A DNA stretch of 64,000 nucleotides, taken from contig NZ_JBGTCA010000101.1 in the NCBI RefSeq assembly GCF_041749095.1, positions 1 to 64,000 of the forward strand, in the 5' to 3' direction. The notes under the pieces were generated by a model. That model worked only from the letters and a program-made list of their open reading frames with translations, was not told where the DNA came from and did no database searches. The position numbers were made by a program, and so were the translations under genes. This DNA is from Aquiflexum sp041749095. GTDB taxonomy: Bacteria; Bacteroidota; Bacteroidia; Cytophagales; Cyclobacteriaceae. Below, one piece after another: positions 18,306 to 27,312 of the stretch (positions within the stretch are counted from its first letter, which is position 1; each line of letters opens with the position of its first letter).

Positions 18306-19451
18306 ATGATCAAATCCAAATTTATCCATTTAACTGCAATCTTGTTTATAATGACTACAAATTCAACTCACGCACAGAATAGAGCAAGAGATTTAGGAAT
18401 TAACATTGGGGTACTTCAAGTTGGAGAAAACAATGCCATTACAGATGTGGAAGGAGTAAGTGTAGGTCAATTTACAAAAAATGAAGGTCCGTCAATAAGA
18501 ACAGGAGTCACGGCAATACTTCCCCATCAGGGAAATCTGTTTCAGGAAAAAGTACCTGCTGCGGTGTTTGTTGGGAATGGTTTTGGAAAACTGGCCGGAA
18601 GCACCCAAATAGAAGAACTCGGCAACATTGAAAGCCCGATTGTTCTAACCAATACTCTTAGTGTGGCTGCCGGTTTGCAGGGAATCATTGAATTTACCCT
18701 AAATCAACCTGGGAATGAAAAAGTGCAATCTGTCAATGGGATTGTGGGAGAAACCAACGATGGAACTTTGAATCATATCAGGGGACAGCATATCAGCAAG
18801 GAAGAGGTGCTTTTTGCCCTAGAAAATGCAAAGGAGGGAATGGTTGAGGAAGGAAATGTTGGTGCCGGGACGGGGACAGTATGTTTTGGATTCAAAGGCG
18901 GAATCGGAACATCTTCCAGAAAACTGCCCGAATCCCTTGGAGGATATACGGTGGGGGTTTTGGTCCAATCAAATTTTGGCGGAATTTTACAGATTGACGG
19001 TGTGCCTGTTGGTGTTGAACTGGGAAAATACAGTTATATGAACCACTTGGCTTCGGTGGACGGTTCCTGCATGATTGTAGTGGCCACAGATGCACCAATG
19101 AATGAGAGGAACCTCAAAAGAATGGCACAAAGGGCAATGATGGGACTTGCCAAAACAGGAGGAATTGCATCCAATGGATCTGGGGATTATGTCATCGCTT
19201 TTTCGACTAATTCCGAAAACAGGATCAAACATCAAAGACCTCCTTTATATATGGAGCAAAAAAATTACCTCAGAAACGACGACATGAGCCCCCTGTTTTT
19301 GGCAACCATCGAAGCGACTGAGGAAGCTATCATCAATTCATTGTTTGCTGCAAATGATATGATTGGCAAAGATGGAAACCAAATTAAAGCAATACCTGTA
19401 GAAGAAGTGATCTCCATTATGAAAAAATATAACAAGGTAAAAATCCAATGA
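18306..19451 (+). CDS. P1 family peptidase (DmpA/BapA type), secreted
   Basis: Self-processing N-terminal nucleophile aminopeptidase. 381 residues with a signal peptide ending near THAQ (23-24). The conserved self-cleavage point is G253-S254 in VDGSCMIVVATDAP, which would leave Ser254 as the new N-terminal nucleophile. A GVTAILPH start and an FVGNGFGKLAGSTQIEELG block also fit the family. DmpA-like enzymes release N-terminal D- or L-amino acids and cut beta-peptides; the substrate is unknown here. Confidence 0.9.
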   Translation: MIKSKFIHLTAILFIMTTNSTHAQNRARDLGINIGVLQVGENNAITDVEGVSVGQFTKNEGPSIRTGVTAILPHQGNLFQEKVPAAVFVGNGFGKLAGSTQIEELGNIESPIVLTNTLSVAAGLQGIIEFTLNQPGNEKVQSVNGIVGETNDGTLNHIRGQHISKEEVLFALENAKEGMVEEGNVGAGTGTVCFGFKGGIGTSSRKLPESLGGYTVGVLVQSNFGGILQIDGVPVGVELGKYSYMNHLASVDGSCMIVVATDAPMNERNLKRMAQRAMMGLAKTGGIASNGSGDYVIAFSTNSENRIKHQRPPLYMEQKNYLRNDDMSPLFLATIEATEEAIINSLFAANDMIGKDGNQIKAIPVEEVISIMKKYNKVKIQ

Positions 19452-19460
19452 TCTGAATTC

Positions 19461-20990
19461 CTAGAGTTCGTCCAAGTGTTCCAAATAATACTCCGCTTGG
19501 TCTAATATATCAGATTTTCCTTTCATTTTTTCCCAGGTTCTGTACATCATTCCTATCCTCGGGTTTTTGGATAATAAATCTGTGTTTCTACTATAAAAAT
19601 GCCAATATAGGCTATTGAAAGGACAGGCCTTTTCACCTACTTTTAGTTTTTTGTCATAGTGACATCCCTGACAGTAATCGCTCATTTTATCAATATAATT
19701 GGCAGAGGACACATAGGGTTTCGTCCCAACTATCCCACCATCTGCAAATTGACTCATGCCCCGGGTATTTGTGATTTCCACCCATTCAATGGCATCAATG
19801 TATATTCCCAAATACCATTGATCCACTTCATCCGGGTCTATGCCTGCCAACAAAGCGAAATTACCAATAACCATCAATCTTTGAATGTGATGGGCGTAGG
19901 CCGATTTGAGGGATTGTCCTATACTGTGTTTGAGGCAGTTCATTTTGGTTTTGCCTGTCCAAAAGAACCATGGGAGTTTCCGATCATGCCCGAAATAATT
20001 CAAGGAAGCAAAGTCCGGCATTTTTGCCCAGTAAATCCCACGCATGTATTCCCTCCAACCTATTATCTGCCGGATAAATCCCTCCACCTGCGCAATCGAA
20101 ACCGAATCCTGATGGGATTCAAAATATTTTTCTACTTCACTTACCACTTCTAATGGTGAAAGCATTTTGGTATTAAGGCTAAAACTAAGTCTGCTATGAA
20201 ATAAGAATTCATCCCCGCTGTACATTGCATCCTGGTATTCCCCAAATTTGGAAAGCAAATGCTCACAGAAATAGTCGAGCACTTCAAGACTATCTTCTCT
20301 CGACACAGGCCAGTCGAATTTGCTCTCATCAATGGATCCAATCGTTTCAACCTCCATTTTCTCCAACAATTTTAAAATTGAAGAAACATTTTTTGGAAAA
20401 ACCTTTGGGCTTTTCAGCAATGATGGATCTTTGAGTTTGTTTCTATTCTCTTGGTCATAGTTCCATTTTCCGGTCAACGGCTCCTGCCCATCCATCAGTA
20501 TCTTATATTTCTTTCTCATTTCTCTGTAAAAAGTCTCCATGAGATAGGTTTTTTTTCCCTTGAAAAAATCAGCCAGAAATTCCCTTTCAGTTAAAAAATG
20601 CTCAGAATCAAACACTTTGAATGAGATATCAAGATTCTTACAAAAATCTTCCAATTGGACATCAAGCCTATACTCGTCCGGAAGTTGATATTCAAAATGG
20701 GTGATCTGATTTTCCTTGATTATGAAAGAGAGGTTATCGGATAGATTTTGGGTGTTGTTTTCGTGATCAAGGTTCCAATACAAGACCTCATGGCCCAAGT
20801 TTTGGAGCTCCTCCGAAAAATTTCTCATGGCCAGAAAGAATCCCACCACTTTTTGGATATGGTGCCTCACATAGCCTGTCTCCTGCTTCATTTCCATCAT
20901 CAGATATAGTATATCCGAATCTGAATTTTCAAACCATGAATGTTGTAGGTTTAATTGGTCTCCCAATAAAAGCCTTAAAGTCTTTCCCAT
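19461..20990 (-). CDS. FeS cryptochrome/photolyase (prokaryotic (6-4) photolyase group)
   Basis: Light-driven repair of (6-4) photoproducts with FAD and a 4Fe-4S cluster. 509 residues, the family length. The N-terminal Rossmann-like part starts MGKTLRLLLGDQLN. The four cluster cysteines are C352, C440, C443 and C456, the last three in DYCQGCHYDK and KACPFN, with the same spacing as in PhrB. ARGMSQFADGG-type FAD contacts appear as TRGMSQFADGG. It lies 47 bases after the SprB-repeat gene on the same strand and may be read from it or separately. Confidence 0.92.
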   Translation of the reverse strand: MGKTLRLLLGDQLNLQHSWFENSDSDILYLMMEMKQETGYVRHHIQKVVGFFLAMRNFSEELQNLGHEVLYWNLDHENNTQNLSDNLSFIIKENQITHFEYQLPDEYRLDVQLEDFCKNLDISFKVFDSEHFLTEREFLADFFKGKKTYLMETFYREMRKKYKILMDGQEPLTGKWNYDQENRNKLKDPSLLKSPKVFPKNVSSILKLLEKMEVETIGSIDESKFDWPVSREDSLEVLDYFCEHLLSKFGEYQDAMYSGDEFLFHSRLSFSLNTKMLSPLEVVSEVEKYFESHQDSVSIAQVEGFIRQIIGWREYMRGIYWAKMPDFASLNYFGHDRKLPWFFWTGKTKMNCLKHSIGQSLKSAYAHHIQRLMVIGNFALLAGIDPDEVDQWYLGIYIDAIEWVEITNTRGMSQFADGGIVGTKPYVSSANYIDKMSDYCQGCHYDKKLKVGEKACPFNSLYWHFYSRNTDLLSKNPRIGMMYRTWEKMKGKSDILDQAEYYLEHLDEL

Positions 20991-21037
20991 AAGAATCTGT
21001 TATCTCCTATTGAAAAGCTTATTATAGACAATTTGTT

Positions 21038-22921
21038 TTACCTGATCAAGGTAACTGTCCCTGTTTTTTGAATTTGTTCTCCTTTGGAGGTAGTATAATT
21101 TACCTTATAAACATAATTGCCATTGGGCAGCAACTGACCGTTCAAAAATCCATCCCATCCTTCAGCGCCTCTTCCTGCACTCGAGTACAAATGCTCACCC
21201 CAACTGTTAAAAATATCCATATTATAATCTGCCACACCCTTCATCACCGGATGAAATCTATCGTTAAGTCCATCAGCGTTTGGTGAAAAAGCATTTGGCA
21301 TCACAAAAAACTCCTCATGCTGTTTTATCCTGACTTCTTCAGTCAGTACAGAAGAACATCCAAACATATCAAATGCCCTTAAAACAACTTCGAACTCACC
21401 GGGATTTTTAAATACGTGAATGGGGTCTTTTTCATGTGATTTTGTACCATCCCCAAAATCCCATTCCCATGCAATAAAATCTTCTGCAATGGCACTTTCG
21501 AAAAGCAAAGCGTCATCCACCAATATCTCCTCCTCAAAGTCCAGATCAAGTTTTCTATAGTTGAACTCCAATCTGTCCTCTGCAGCTATATTTGAGAAAT
21601 CCACTCTCATGGTTTCTATTACTGAACATCCAAAAGCATCAGTTACCTCTACAGCAATCTCTTTCTCATCGGCTATTTGGATTTCCCTGACATCATCTGA
21701 CCTGTTTTGCCAATTTACCTTGTAAGGAGCCTTTCCTCCTTTTATGGTTACCCATGCCACGCCTTTTGCCTCTCCAAGCTCACAGTTGATATCAAGGGCT
21801 GTTTCGATTTTTGCAGTCAGTTTCTCAGGACCGACAATTTTAAACTGTCTTTCAACTGAACATCCATTGGCATCAGTGACTTTCACTTCGTAATCTCCGG
21901 GACCAAGATTCTGGATTTTATTTGTCTTGCCTCCATTGGACCACAAGTAAGTATATGGTGATTTGCCACCCTCTACTTTTAAAGAAATGAATCCCTCTTC
22001 GGAATGAAAACACAACAAGTCTGATTTGACCTCTCCGGAGATTTCAATTGGACTTGAGGCGGTCACTTGGAATGTTTTGGAGATCGAACAGCCGGATGCA
22101 TCCGTTACCAACACATCGTAATCTCCCGCTTTAAGCCCTTTATTCGATTTTGTTGTCACTCCGTTTGACCACTGATATTTGTAAGGTAATTTGCCACCTG
22201 TGACCTGAACCGAAATTGAACCATCATCACCATTTGAGCAGGACACATTTTTAAGCTCTTCAGAAATCTGCATTTCAGCATGGCTTGATTTGATTTCAAA
22301 ATAAATCGTCTGATTGCAATCAAACTGATCTGATACCTTAACTGAATAGGTACCCGGTGTCAGGCCTTTTGCATGAAGCTGATTTCTCAAGCCATTGCTC
22401 CATTCAACTTTATAAGGCTCTCCTCTTCCTTTTTTGATATTTATTTTTGCCTCTCCATCATTGCTGCTGATACAACTTGCATCTTTTGTATTGGCCATTT
22501 CTATTACGAGCGGAAAAGGAGGCTGAACAACGATTCTTTCCTGGATTTCATAGCCCAAACTATCTTTGACCCATACTGTATATGTGCCCGCCAAAAGATT
22601 ATACCTGTTCTGAACTGTTTCCAAGTTGTTCCATCTAAAAGTGTATGGTGCAACGCCACCATTGATGTCCAATATAATGTGCCCCATATCTGAATGTGAA
22701 CATAAAGCCAATTGGCCACTCACATTGATACTCATGATGGCTTCGCCAGGTCCGGCATTTACCCTTGCATGGGTATCAAGGTTCTTATCTTTTACAGATT
22801 CTATTTTGGAAGCAAAAGAAAGGTCAAAAAATCCGGTACTTTGGGAGTAAACAATAGCCTGTAACCCCTGACTCAGAATCAGGAAAACCAGTACTTTTAA
22901 TGTAAAAATGTGCCTTTTCAT
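21038..22921 (-). CDS. SprB-repeat and PKD protein with T9SS type B sorting domain
   Basis: 627 residues. Signal peptide (1-26), then five SprB-type repeats of about 75-80 residues. Each has a GG-PY-Y-WSNG core and ends in a VTDA-GC-like turn (for example VTDANGCSVERQF). A PKD domain follows (about 470-540, AWEWDFGDGTKSHEKDPIHVF), then the gliding-type C-terminal domain (PNAFSPNADGLNDRF). It is surface-exported cargo, probably an adhesin. No SprF gene is adjacent, so it may share the one at 10238. Confidence 0.92.
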   Translation of the reverse strand: MKRHIFTLKVLVFLILSQGLQAIVYSQSTGFFDLSFASKIESVKDKNLDTHARVNAGPGEAIMSINVSGQLALCSHSDMGHIILDINGGVAPYTFRWNNLETVQNRYNLLAGTYTVWVKDSLGYEIQERIVVQPPFPLVIEMANTKDASCISSNDGEAKINIKKGRGEPYKVEWSNGLRNQLHAKGLTPGTYSVKVSDQFDCNQTIYFEIKSSHAEMQISEELKNVSCSNGDDGSISVQVTGGKLPYKYQWSNGVTTKSNKGLKAGDYDVLVTDASGCSISKTFQVTASSPIEISGEVKSDLLCFHSEEGFISLKVEGGKSPYTYLWSNGGKTNKIQNLGPGDYEVKVTDANGCSVERQFKIVGPEKLTAKIETALDINCELGEAKGVAWVTIKGGKAPYKVNWQNRSDDVREIQIADEKEIAVEVTDAFGCSVIETMRVDFSNIAAEDRLEFNYRKLDLDFEEEILVDDALLFESAIAEDFIAWEWDFGDGTKSHEKDPIHVFKNPGEFEVVLRAFDMFGCSSVLTEEVRIKQHEEFFVMPNAFSPNADGLNDRFHPVMKGVADYNMDIFNSWGEHLYSSAGRGAEGWDGFLNGQLLPNGNYVYKVNYTTSKGEQIQKTGTVTLIR

Positions 22922-23410
22922 TTTAAAAACTATTTTTAAACAATAGCCTTGTTGCTCTAGGAAAATCTGTCATTGAAAAGCAAAATTTTGCTTTTGGTAA
23001 ATAGAAATATTATTTTATGTAATTGGTATTCATCAAAATGATATTTCTAAATAATCGGGTGAATGATTAATAAAAGAAATTTTATACCAAAAAAACAAAA
23101 ACTGGTACAAAAGATTTTTTACCTGAAAACGCCCAAAAAACCCACGCATGGAGGTGTTTTAATTCCAATTTCAAATTCGGGAAGAGGATTTGCTTTTTTT
23201 GTGATATGAAAGAAAAAATGGATGCTTCCGGTGGATGAAAAAAAAATTAAAATATTTTTTGATAATGTTGGTTAATTTAAGATTAAATGAGAAAACTCAT
23301 TCAATATTTGAGAATGATGTTGGTTTGTAATTCGACTGGAGGATAAAATCGATTTGTCTATTTTAAGAAAATTTTTTAGGCCAAGAGAATCCTTTATTGT
23401 CAAAAATTAA
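22922..23410. other. AT-rich intergenic region
   Basis: No gene or clear repeat seen in about 490 bases. It holds long A and T runs and should contain the promoter of the SprB-repeat gene. Confidence 0.4.
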
Positions 23411-23446
23411 ATAAAAAAATCCCGACATTTTAGGCCGGGATTTTTA
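23411..23446 (-). terminator. Rho-independent terminator of lysA
   Basis: AAATCCCG and CGGGATTTTT arms around a short loop, with T tracts on both strands. It is located just after the lysA stop. Confidence 0.8.
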
Positions 23447-23459
23447 AATTCTGTTGAGT

Positions 23460-24695
23460 TCAATTGATACCAATATCCACTTGATTTTTTAGAATGTCGG
23501 CGAAGGTTTCTCTTTCACGGATCAAATGCGCTTTCCCGTCCAAAATCAAAATCTCAGCAGGCTTCAATCTTGAGTTATAATTGGAAGACATGCTGAAACC
23601 ATAAGCTCCGGCATTTTTTATGGCCAGGATATCCCCTTCCTTAATTTCTTTCAACTTTCGGTCAGCGGCGATTGTGTCTGTCTCACATATGTAACCTACT
23701 ATGGTATAAACCCTTTCAGGACCTTCAAGCTTTGAGATGTTAACGACATCATGATAGGCATCATACATCATGGGACGGATAAGATGGTTTAGACCGGAAT
23801 CCACTCCAACGAATGTGGATGCGGGAGTTGATTTCACCACATTCACTTTAACCAACAAGTGACCGGATTCAGAAACGAGAAATTTCCCTGGTTCAAACCA
23901 TATTTCAAGGTCGGTCCCATATTCCTTGCAAAATTTCTTAAAAGCAGCAGAAACTTTTTCCCCTACTTCCATCATATCAGTGGAAATATCTCCCAGCTTG
24001 TATGCTACCTTAAAACCACCTCCAAAATCCAGAAACTTCAACCCTTTAAATTCCCTTGCCGCATCAAAAAGGATTTCTGCACCCTTCAGGAATACCTCCG
24101 CATCCAATATATCTGATCCGGTGTGTATATGAAGCCCGATGACATTGAGGTCATAGGCATGTATTACTTTCAGCACATGTTTCAATTGAAGAATGGATAT
24201 CCCGAATTTACTGTCAATATGCCCCACTGAGATCTTTGCATTGCCTCCCGCGAGAATATGTGGATTGAGTCGAATACAAATGGGTAGCTGATTGCCATAA
24301 TATGTTCCAAAGTGCTCCAGCATCGGGATATTGTCAATATTGATCATTACGCCAAGATCCACCGCTGCTTTGATTTCCTCAAAAGAAACAGAATTTGGGG
24401 TGTACATGATTTCTTGTGGTTCAAACCCTGCATGCAAACAAAGGTGAACTTCTTCAATGGACACCGCATCAACGCCTGTCCCGGCTTTTTTCATCAGCTT
24501 AAGGATATTGATATTGGAGAGGGCCTTGGTTGCGTATTTGATTTTCAATTTAACACTTGAAAACGCTTTCTGTAGAACCGAAACTTTTTCCAGAATTTTT
24601 TGTCCATCATATACATATAATGGTGTACCATAGGTCTTGGCCAAATCAATCAGAGAAACGCCCTGAATCCTAAATTGCTGATCTTCGATATTCAT
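23460..24695 (-). CDS. lysA: Diaminopimelate decarboxylase
   Basis: PLP enzyme that makes L-lysine from meso-diaminopimelate, the last step of lysine synthesis. 411 residues. The PLP lysine is K57 in YATKALSN, HIHTGS is at 189-194, the phosphate loop is DFGGGFK (223-229), and the catalytic cysteine is C337 in GYICETD. EPGKFLV also fits. It stands alone and diverges from the two-component operon. Confidence 0.95.
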   Translation of the reverse strand: MNIEDQQFRIQGVSLIDLAKTYGTPLYVYDGQKILEKVSVLQKAFSSVKLKIKYATKALSNINILKLMKKAGTGVDAVSIEEVHLCLHAGFEPQEIMYTPNSVSFEEIKAAVDLGVMINIDNIPMLEHFGTYYGNQLPICIRLNPHILAGGNAKISVGHIDSKFGISILQLKHVLKVIHAYDLNVIGLHIHTGSDILDAEVFLKGAEILFDAAREFKGLKFLDFGGGFKVAYKLGDISTDMMEVGEKVSAAFKKFCKEYGTDLEIWFEPGKFLVSESGHLLVKVNVVKSTPASTFVGVDSGLNHLIRPMMYDAYHDVVNISKLEGPERVYTIVGYICETDTIAADRKLKEIKEGDILAIKNAGAYGFSMSSNYNSRLKPAEILILDGKAHLIRERETFADILKNQVDIGIN

Positions 24696-24715
24696 GAATT
24701 TAAAATTTTGAACCG

Positions 24716-24723
24716 CAAAGATA
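24716..24723 (-). promoter_or_regulatory. Candidate -7 box for lysA
   Basis: The minus strand reads TATCTTTG, matching TAnnTTTG, 20 bases upstream of the lysA ATG. Confidence 0.45.
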
Positions 24724-24809
24724 AGGATTGACCCACAATAAAAAAGGGTGGAACTTCGGTCTTGTTTTGTGTACTTTTATTTCCTCTAATGAACTCAACC
24801 GATCAGAAT

Positions 24810-24847
24810 ATTCTCAATTTCAGATCAAAAACTTGAGAATTGAGAAT
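24810..24847. promoter_or_regulatory. Inverted repeat upstream of histidine kinase operon
   Basis: ATTCTCAATT (24810-24819) and AATTGAGAAT (24838-24847) form an inverted repeat spaced 18 bases. The right arm overlaps two direct TTGAGAA units. It lies 63-101 bases before the kinase ATG and could be an operator for the cognate response regulator. Confidence 0.4.
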
Positions 24848-24898
24848 TCTAGTTCGGTTAAAAAACGTTAAGTATTTACCATCCCGTTCAATAAGGTA

Positions 24899-24906
24899 TA
24901 AATTTG
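24899..24906 (+). promoter_or_regulatory. Candidate -7 box almost touching the kinase start codon
   Basis: TAAATTTG ends only 4 bases before the ATG at 24911, so the transcript would be leaderless or nearly so. Confidence 0.4.
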
Positions 24907-24910
24907 CAGC

Positions 24911-26623
24911 ATGTCCAAGTCTAAAATGAAATTGATCATCATGCTGATGTCCATAGCAAGCTTAGGCTTGATCGGATTTCAGTACTATTGGGTAAGCAAT
25001 GCCCTTAGGATCAATGAGGAAAGATTTGAACAAACAGTTTACCAATCTCTCTCTGCCACAGTGACACAGATTGAAAAGGGTGAAACAAGTGATATTTTTC
25101 TCAGCTATCTTGCCAAAGATACCTTGTTGCAGCAGTCATTGTTCCAAAGGATTGAACCTATCGTTGTACAGGTCAGGCAAAGACCCACAGAAAGGAGGAG
25201 GCCGTCTGTCATGGATTCTTTGTTGCTGCAGCCAATTCCCCAGATCAGCCAAAGCTTCAAAAGACTGATTGAATCAAGAGGAATGGATCTGTCGTTGTTT
25301 GCTGATCTTGATAATTTTTTCACAAATCTGACCCCGGAAATAGCTTCAAGTCTTTTCACTCCCGATGAAATGGAAATCCTTTTGGAGGAGCGGCAAAGAC
25401 AGTACCAATACCTTAATCAGGCCGAAACCCAATTCCGGAGAAGGTATGGAATCAGCAGAGATATTGATTTTATAGAGGAATACAATATTCCGGGAGATGC
25501 CCTGGATAAAATCAGGAGTGCCAATCTTAAAATAGAATTCATGAACAGGGCTTGGCAGGAACTTTTGGAAGGTCAAAAGGATGTCATGTCCAGAATAGAT
25601 ACAGAACAGGTGAAGGGGATTTTCAAAAACAACCTAAAAGAAAGGGGTATAGCGGAACCGTTTGATCTCGGTATCCGGGACGACAGAGGAGCCCTTTTCC
25701 CCATCTCAGGGATTTTTGATTCAACCAAGATTGCTGCAAGTGATCTTCAGGCCAGACTTTTCCCAAGCGATATATTAGGCAAAGAAAATTACCTTGTGGT
25801 ACATTTTCCCAGCAAGAACGCCTATATATTCAGACAAATCTGGCTGCCCGTACTGAGTTCTTTGCTTTTTATCGGGATCGTTATTTTCTGTTTTGTGTAC
25901 GCCATTAGGGTTATCATCCGACAAAAAAACCTTTCGGATATCAAAAATGACTTCATCAATAACATGACCCATGAATTTAAAACACCAATTGCAACGGTCA
26001 GTTTGGCGATAGAGGCTTTGCAGGATCCTGATTTGATGAGTCAGGATTCCTTTCGCAACAGGTACCTGAGTATCATTAAGGATGAAAACAAGCGGTTGGG
26101 AGGCCAAGTGGAAAAGGTTCTTCAGTCCGCTGCATTGGACAAAAAAGAATTCAAGCTCAAATTTGAAAAGCTGGACATTACCGAAATTCTTAAAAGTGCC
26201 AAAAAACAAATTGATCTTCAGATAGAAAATAAAGGAGGCAAAATTGAATTGGAAAACAGAATGCAAGAGCCATATCTCGAAGCAGACACTTTCCATCTTT
26301 CGCATATCTTCAACAACCTCCTGGACAATGCCATCAAGTATTCAAAAGACAAACCGGACATCAAAATCAGGTCATGGGATGAAAACGGAAGCATCTTTGT
26401 TTCGGTCCAAGACCATGGAATCGGCATGTCGAAAGAGTCTATAAAAAAAATATTTGATAAATTTTATCGGGTTCCCACAGGAAACCTCCATGATGTAAAA
26501 GGATTTGGATTGGGTTTGGCGTATGTCAAAACCATGACAGAAGCCCACAAAGGAGAAATAAAAGTGAGCAGTGAACCAGGAAAAGGAAGTATATTCACCC
26601 TTAAACTCCCCAAAACACAATGA
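24911..26623 (+). CDS. Sensor histidine kinase, RprX-like
   Basis: 570 residues in the inner membrane. TM1 about 8-28, a large periplasmic sensor (about 30-305), TM2 about 311-333, then the HisKA helix with phospho-His354 in MTHEFKTPIAT. The ATPase domain has an N-box (NNLLDNAIKYS), G1 DHGIGMS and G2 GFGLGLAYV. The TM-sensor-TM layout and the YYWVSNALRINEERF start resemble RprX of Bacteroides. The signal is unknown. It overlaps its response regulator by 4 bases. Confidence 0.92.
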   Translation: MSKSKMKLIIMLMSIASLGLIGFQYYWVSNALRINEERFEQTVYQSLSATVTQIEKGETSDIFLSYLAKDTLLQQSLFQRIEPIVVQVRQRPTERRRPSVMDSLLLQPIPQISQSFKRLIESRGMDLSLFADLDNFFTNLTPEIASSLFTPDEMEILLEERQRQYQYLNQAETQFRRRYGISRDIDFIEEYNIPGDALDKIRSANLKIEFMNRAWQELLEGQKDVMSRIDTEQVKGIFKNNLKERGIAEPFDLGIRDDRGALFPISGIFDSTKIAASDLQARLFPSDILGKENYLVVHFPSKNAYIFRQIWLPVLSSLLFIGIVIFCFVYAIRVIIRQKNLSDIKNDFINNMTHEFKTPIATVSLAIEALQDPDLMSQDSFRNRYLSIIKDENKRLGGQVEKVLQSAALDKKEFKLKFEKLDITEILKSAKKQIDLQIENKGGKIELENRMQEPYLEADTFHLSHIFNNLLDNAIKYSKDKPDIKIRSWDENGSIFVSVQDHGIGMSKESIKKIFDKFYRVPTGNLHDVKGFGLGLAYVKTMTEAHKGEIKVSSEPGKGSIFTLKLPKTQ

Positions 26624-27312
26624 GCAAAGCCAAACTATTGGTAGTAGAAGACGATCCCAACTTGGGAGACATCCTGCAGGAATACCTGACCATGAAAGGA
26701 TATGAAACCACCCTGTGCAGAGATGGTGAAGAAGGATGGTCAAAGTTTAAGAAAGATAAGTTTGGACTCGCCATTCTGGATATCATGATGCCCAAAAAAG
26801 ATGGATTCACCTTGGGCAAAGAAATCAAAAAAGTTCAGGAAGACCTTCCAATCATATACCTCACCGCAAAAAATCTCAAAGAGGATATCATCGAAGGGCT
26901 TAAAATCGGCGCAGATGATTATATCACCAAACCTTTCAGCATGGAGGAACTACTTTTGAGAATCGCGGCCATTCTCCGAAGGACCCAAAAATCAGAAGAG
27001 GTCAATACTCTCAAGGTTTACAATTTTGGTGCTTTTGAACTTCATTATGATGAACAGTATATAATCAGTCCTTCCGGTACGCACAAGTTGACTTCCAAAG
27101 AAAATGAACTGATCAGGCTTTTAGCTTCTGAAATGAACAAATTGGTCAACAGAAGCCATGCGCTGAAACAGATCTGGGGAGATGATTCCTATTTCAATGC
27201 CCGGAGCATGGATGTTTACCTCAGCAAAATCCGAAAAATACTCAAGGAGGATCCAAAGGTTCAGATCATCACTATTCACGGTGAAGGCTTCAAGATGGTC
27301 GTAGCAGAATGA
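26620..27312 (+). CDS. OmpR-family response regulator, RprY-like
   Basis: 230 residues. The receiver domain has acidic pocket E10-D11-D12 and phospho-acceptor D54 in LDIMMPKKDG, with a switch Thr in YLTAKN and Lys in YITKPFS. The C-terminal winged helix has a LTSKENELIRLL start and ARSMDVYLSKIRKIL recognition helix. It starts within the kinase stop codon (ATGA), so the pair is translationally coupled. It likely controls the operon's third gene and other targets. Confidence 0.93.
   Translation: MSKAKLLVVEDDPNLGDILQEYLTMKGYETTLCRDGEEGWSKFKKDKFGLAILDIMMPKKDGFTLGKEIKKVQEDLPIIYLTAKNLKEDIIEGLKIGADDYITKPFSMEELLLRIAAILRRTQKSEEVNTLKVYNFGAFELHYDEQYIISPSGTHKLTSKENELIRLLASEMNKLVNRSHALKQIWGDDSYFNARSMDVYLSKIRKILKEDPKVQIITIHGEGFKMVVAE

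Noticed and set aside
21038..22921. DNA-level tandem repeat
   Set aside because: The SprB repeats are clear in protein but have diverged at DNA level, so they are listed only as domains.
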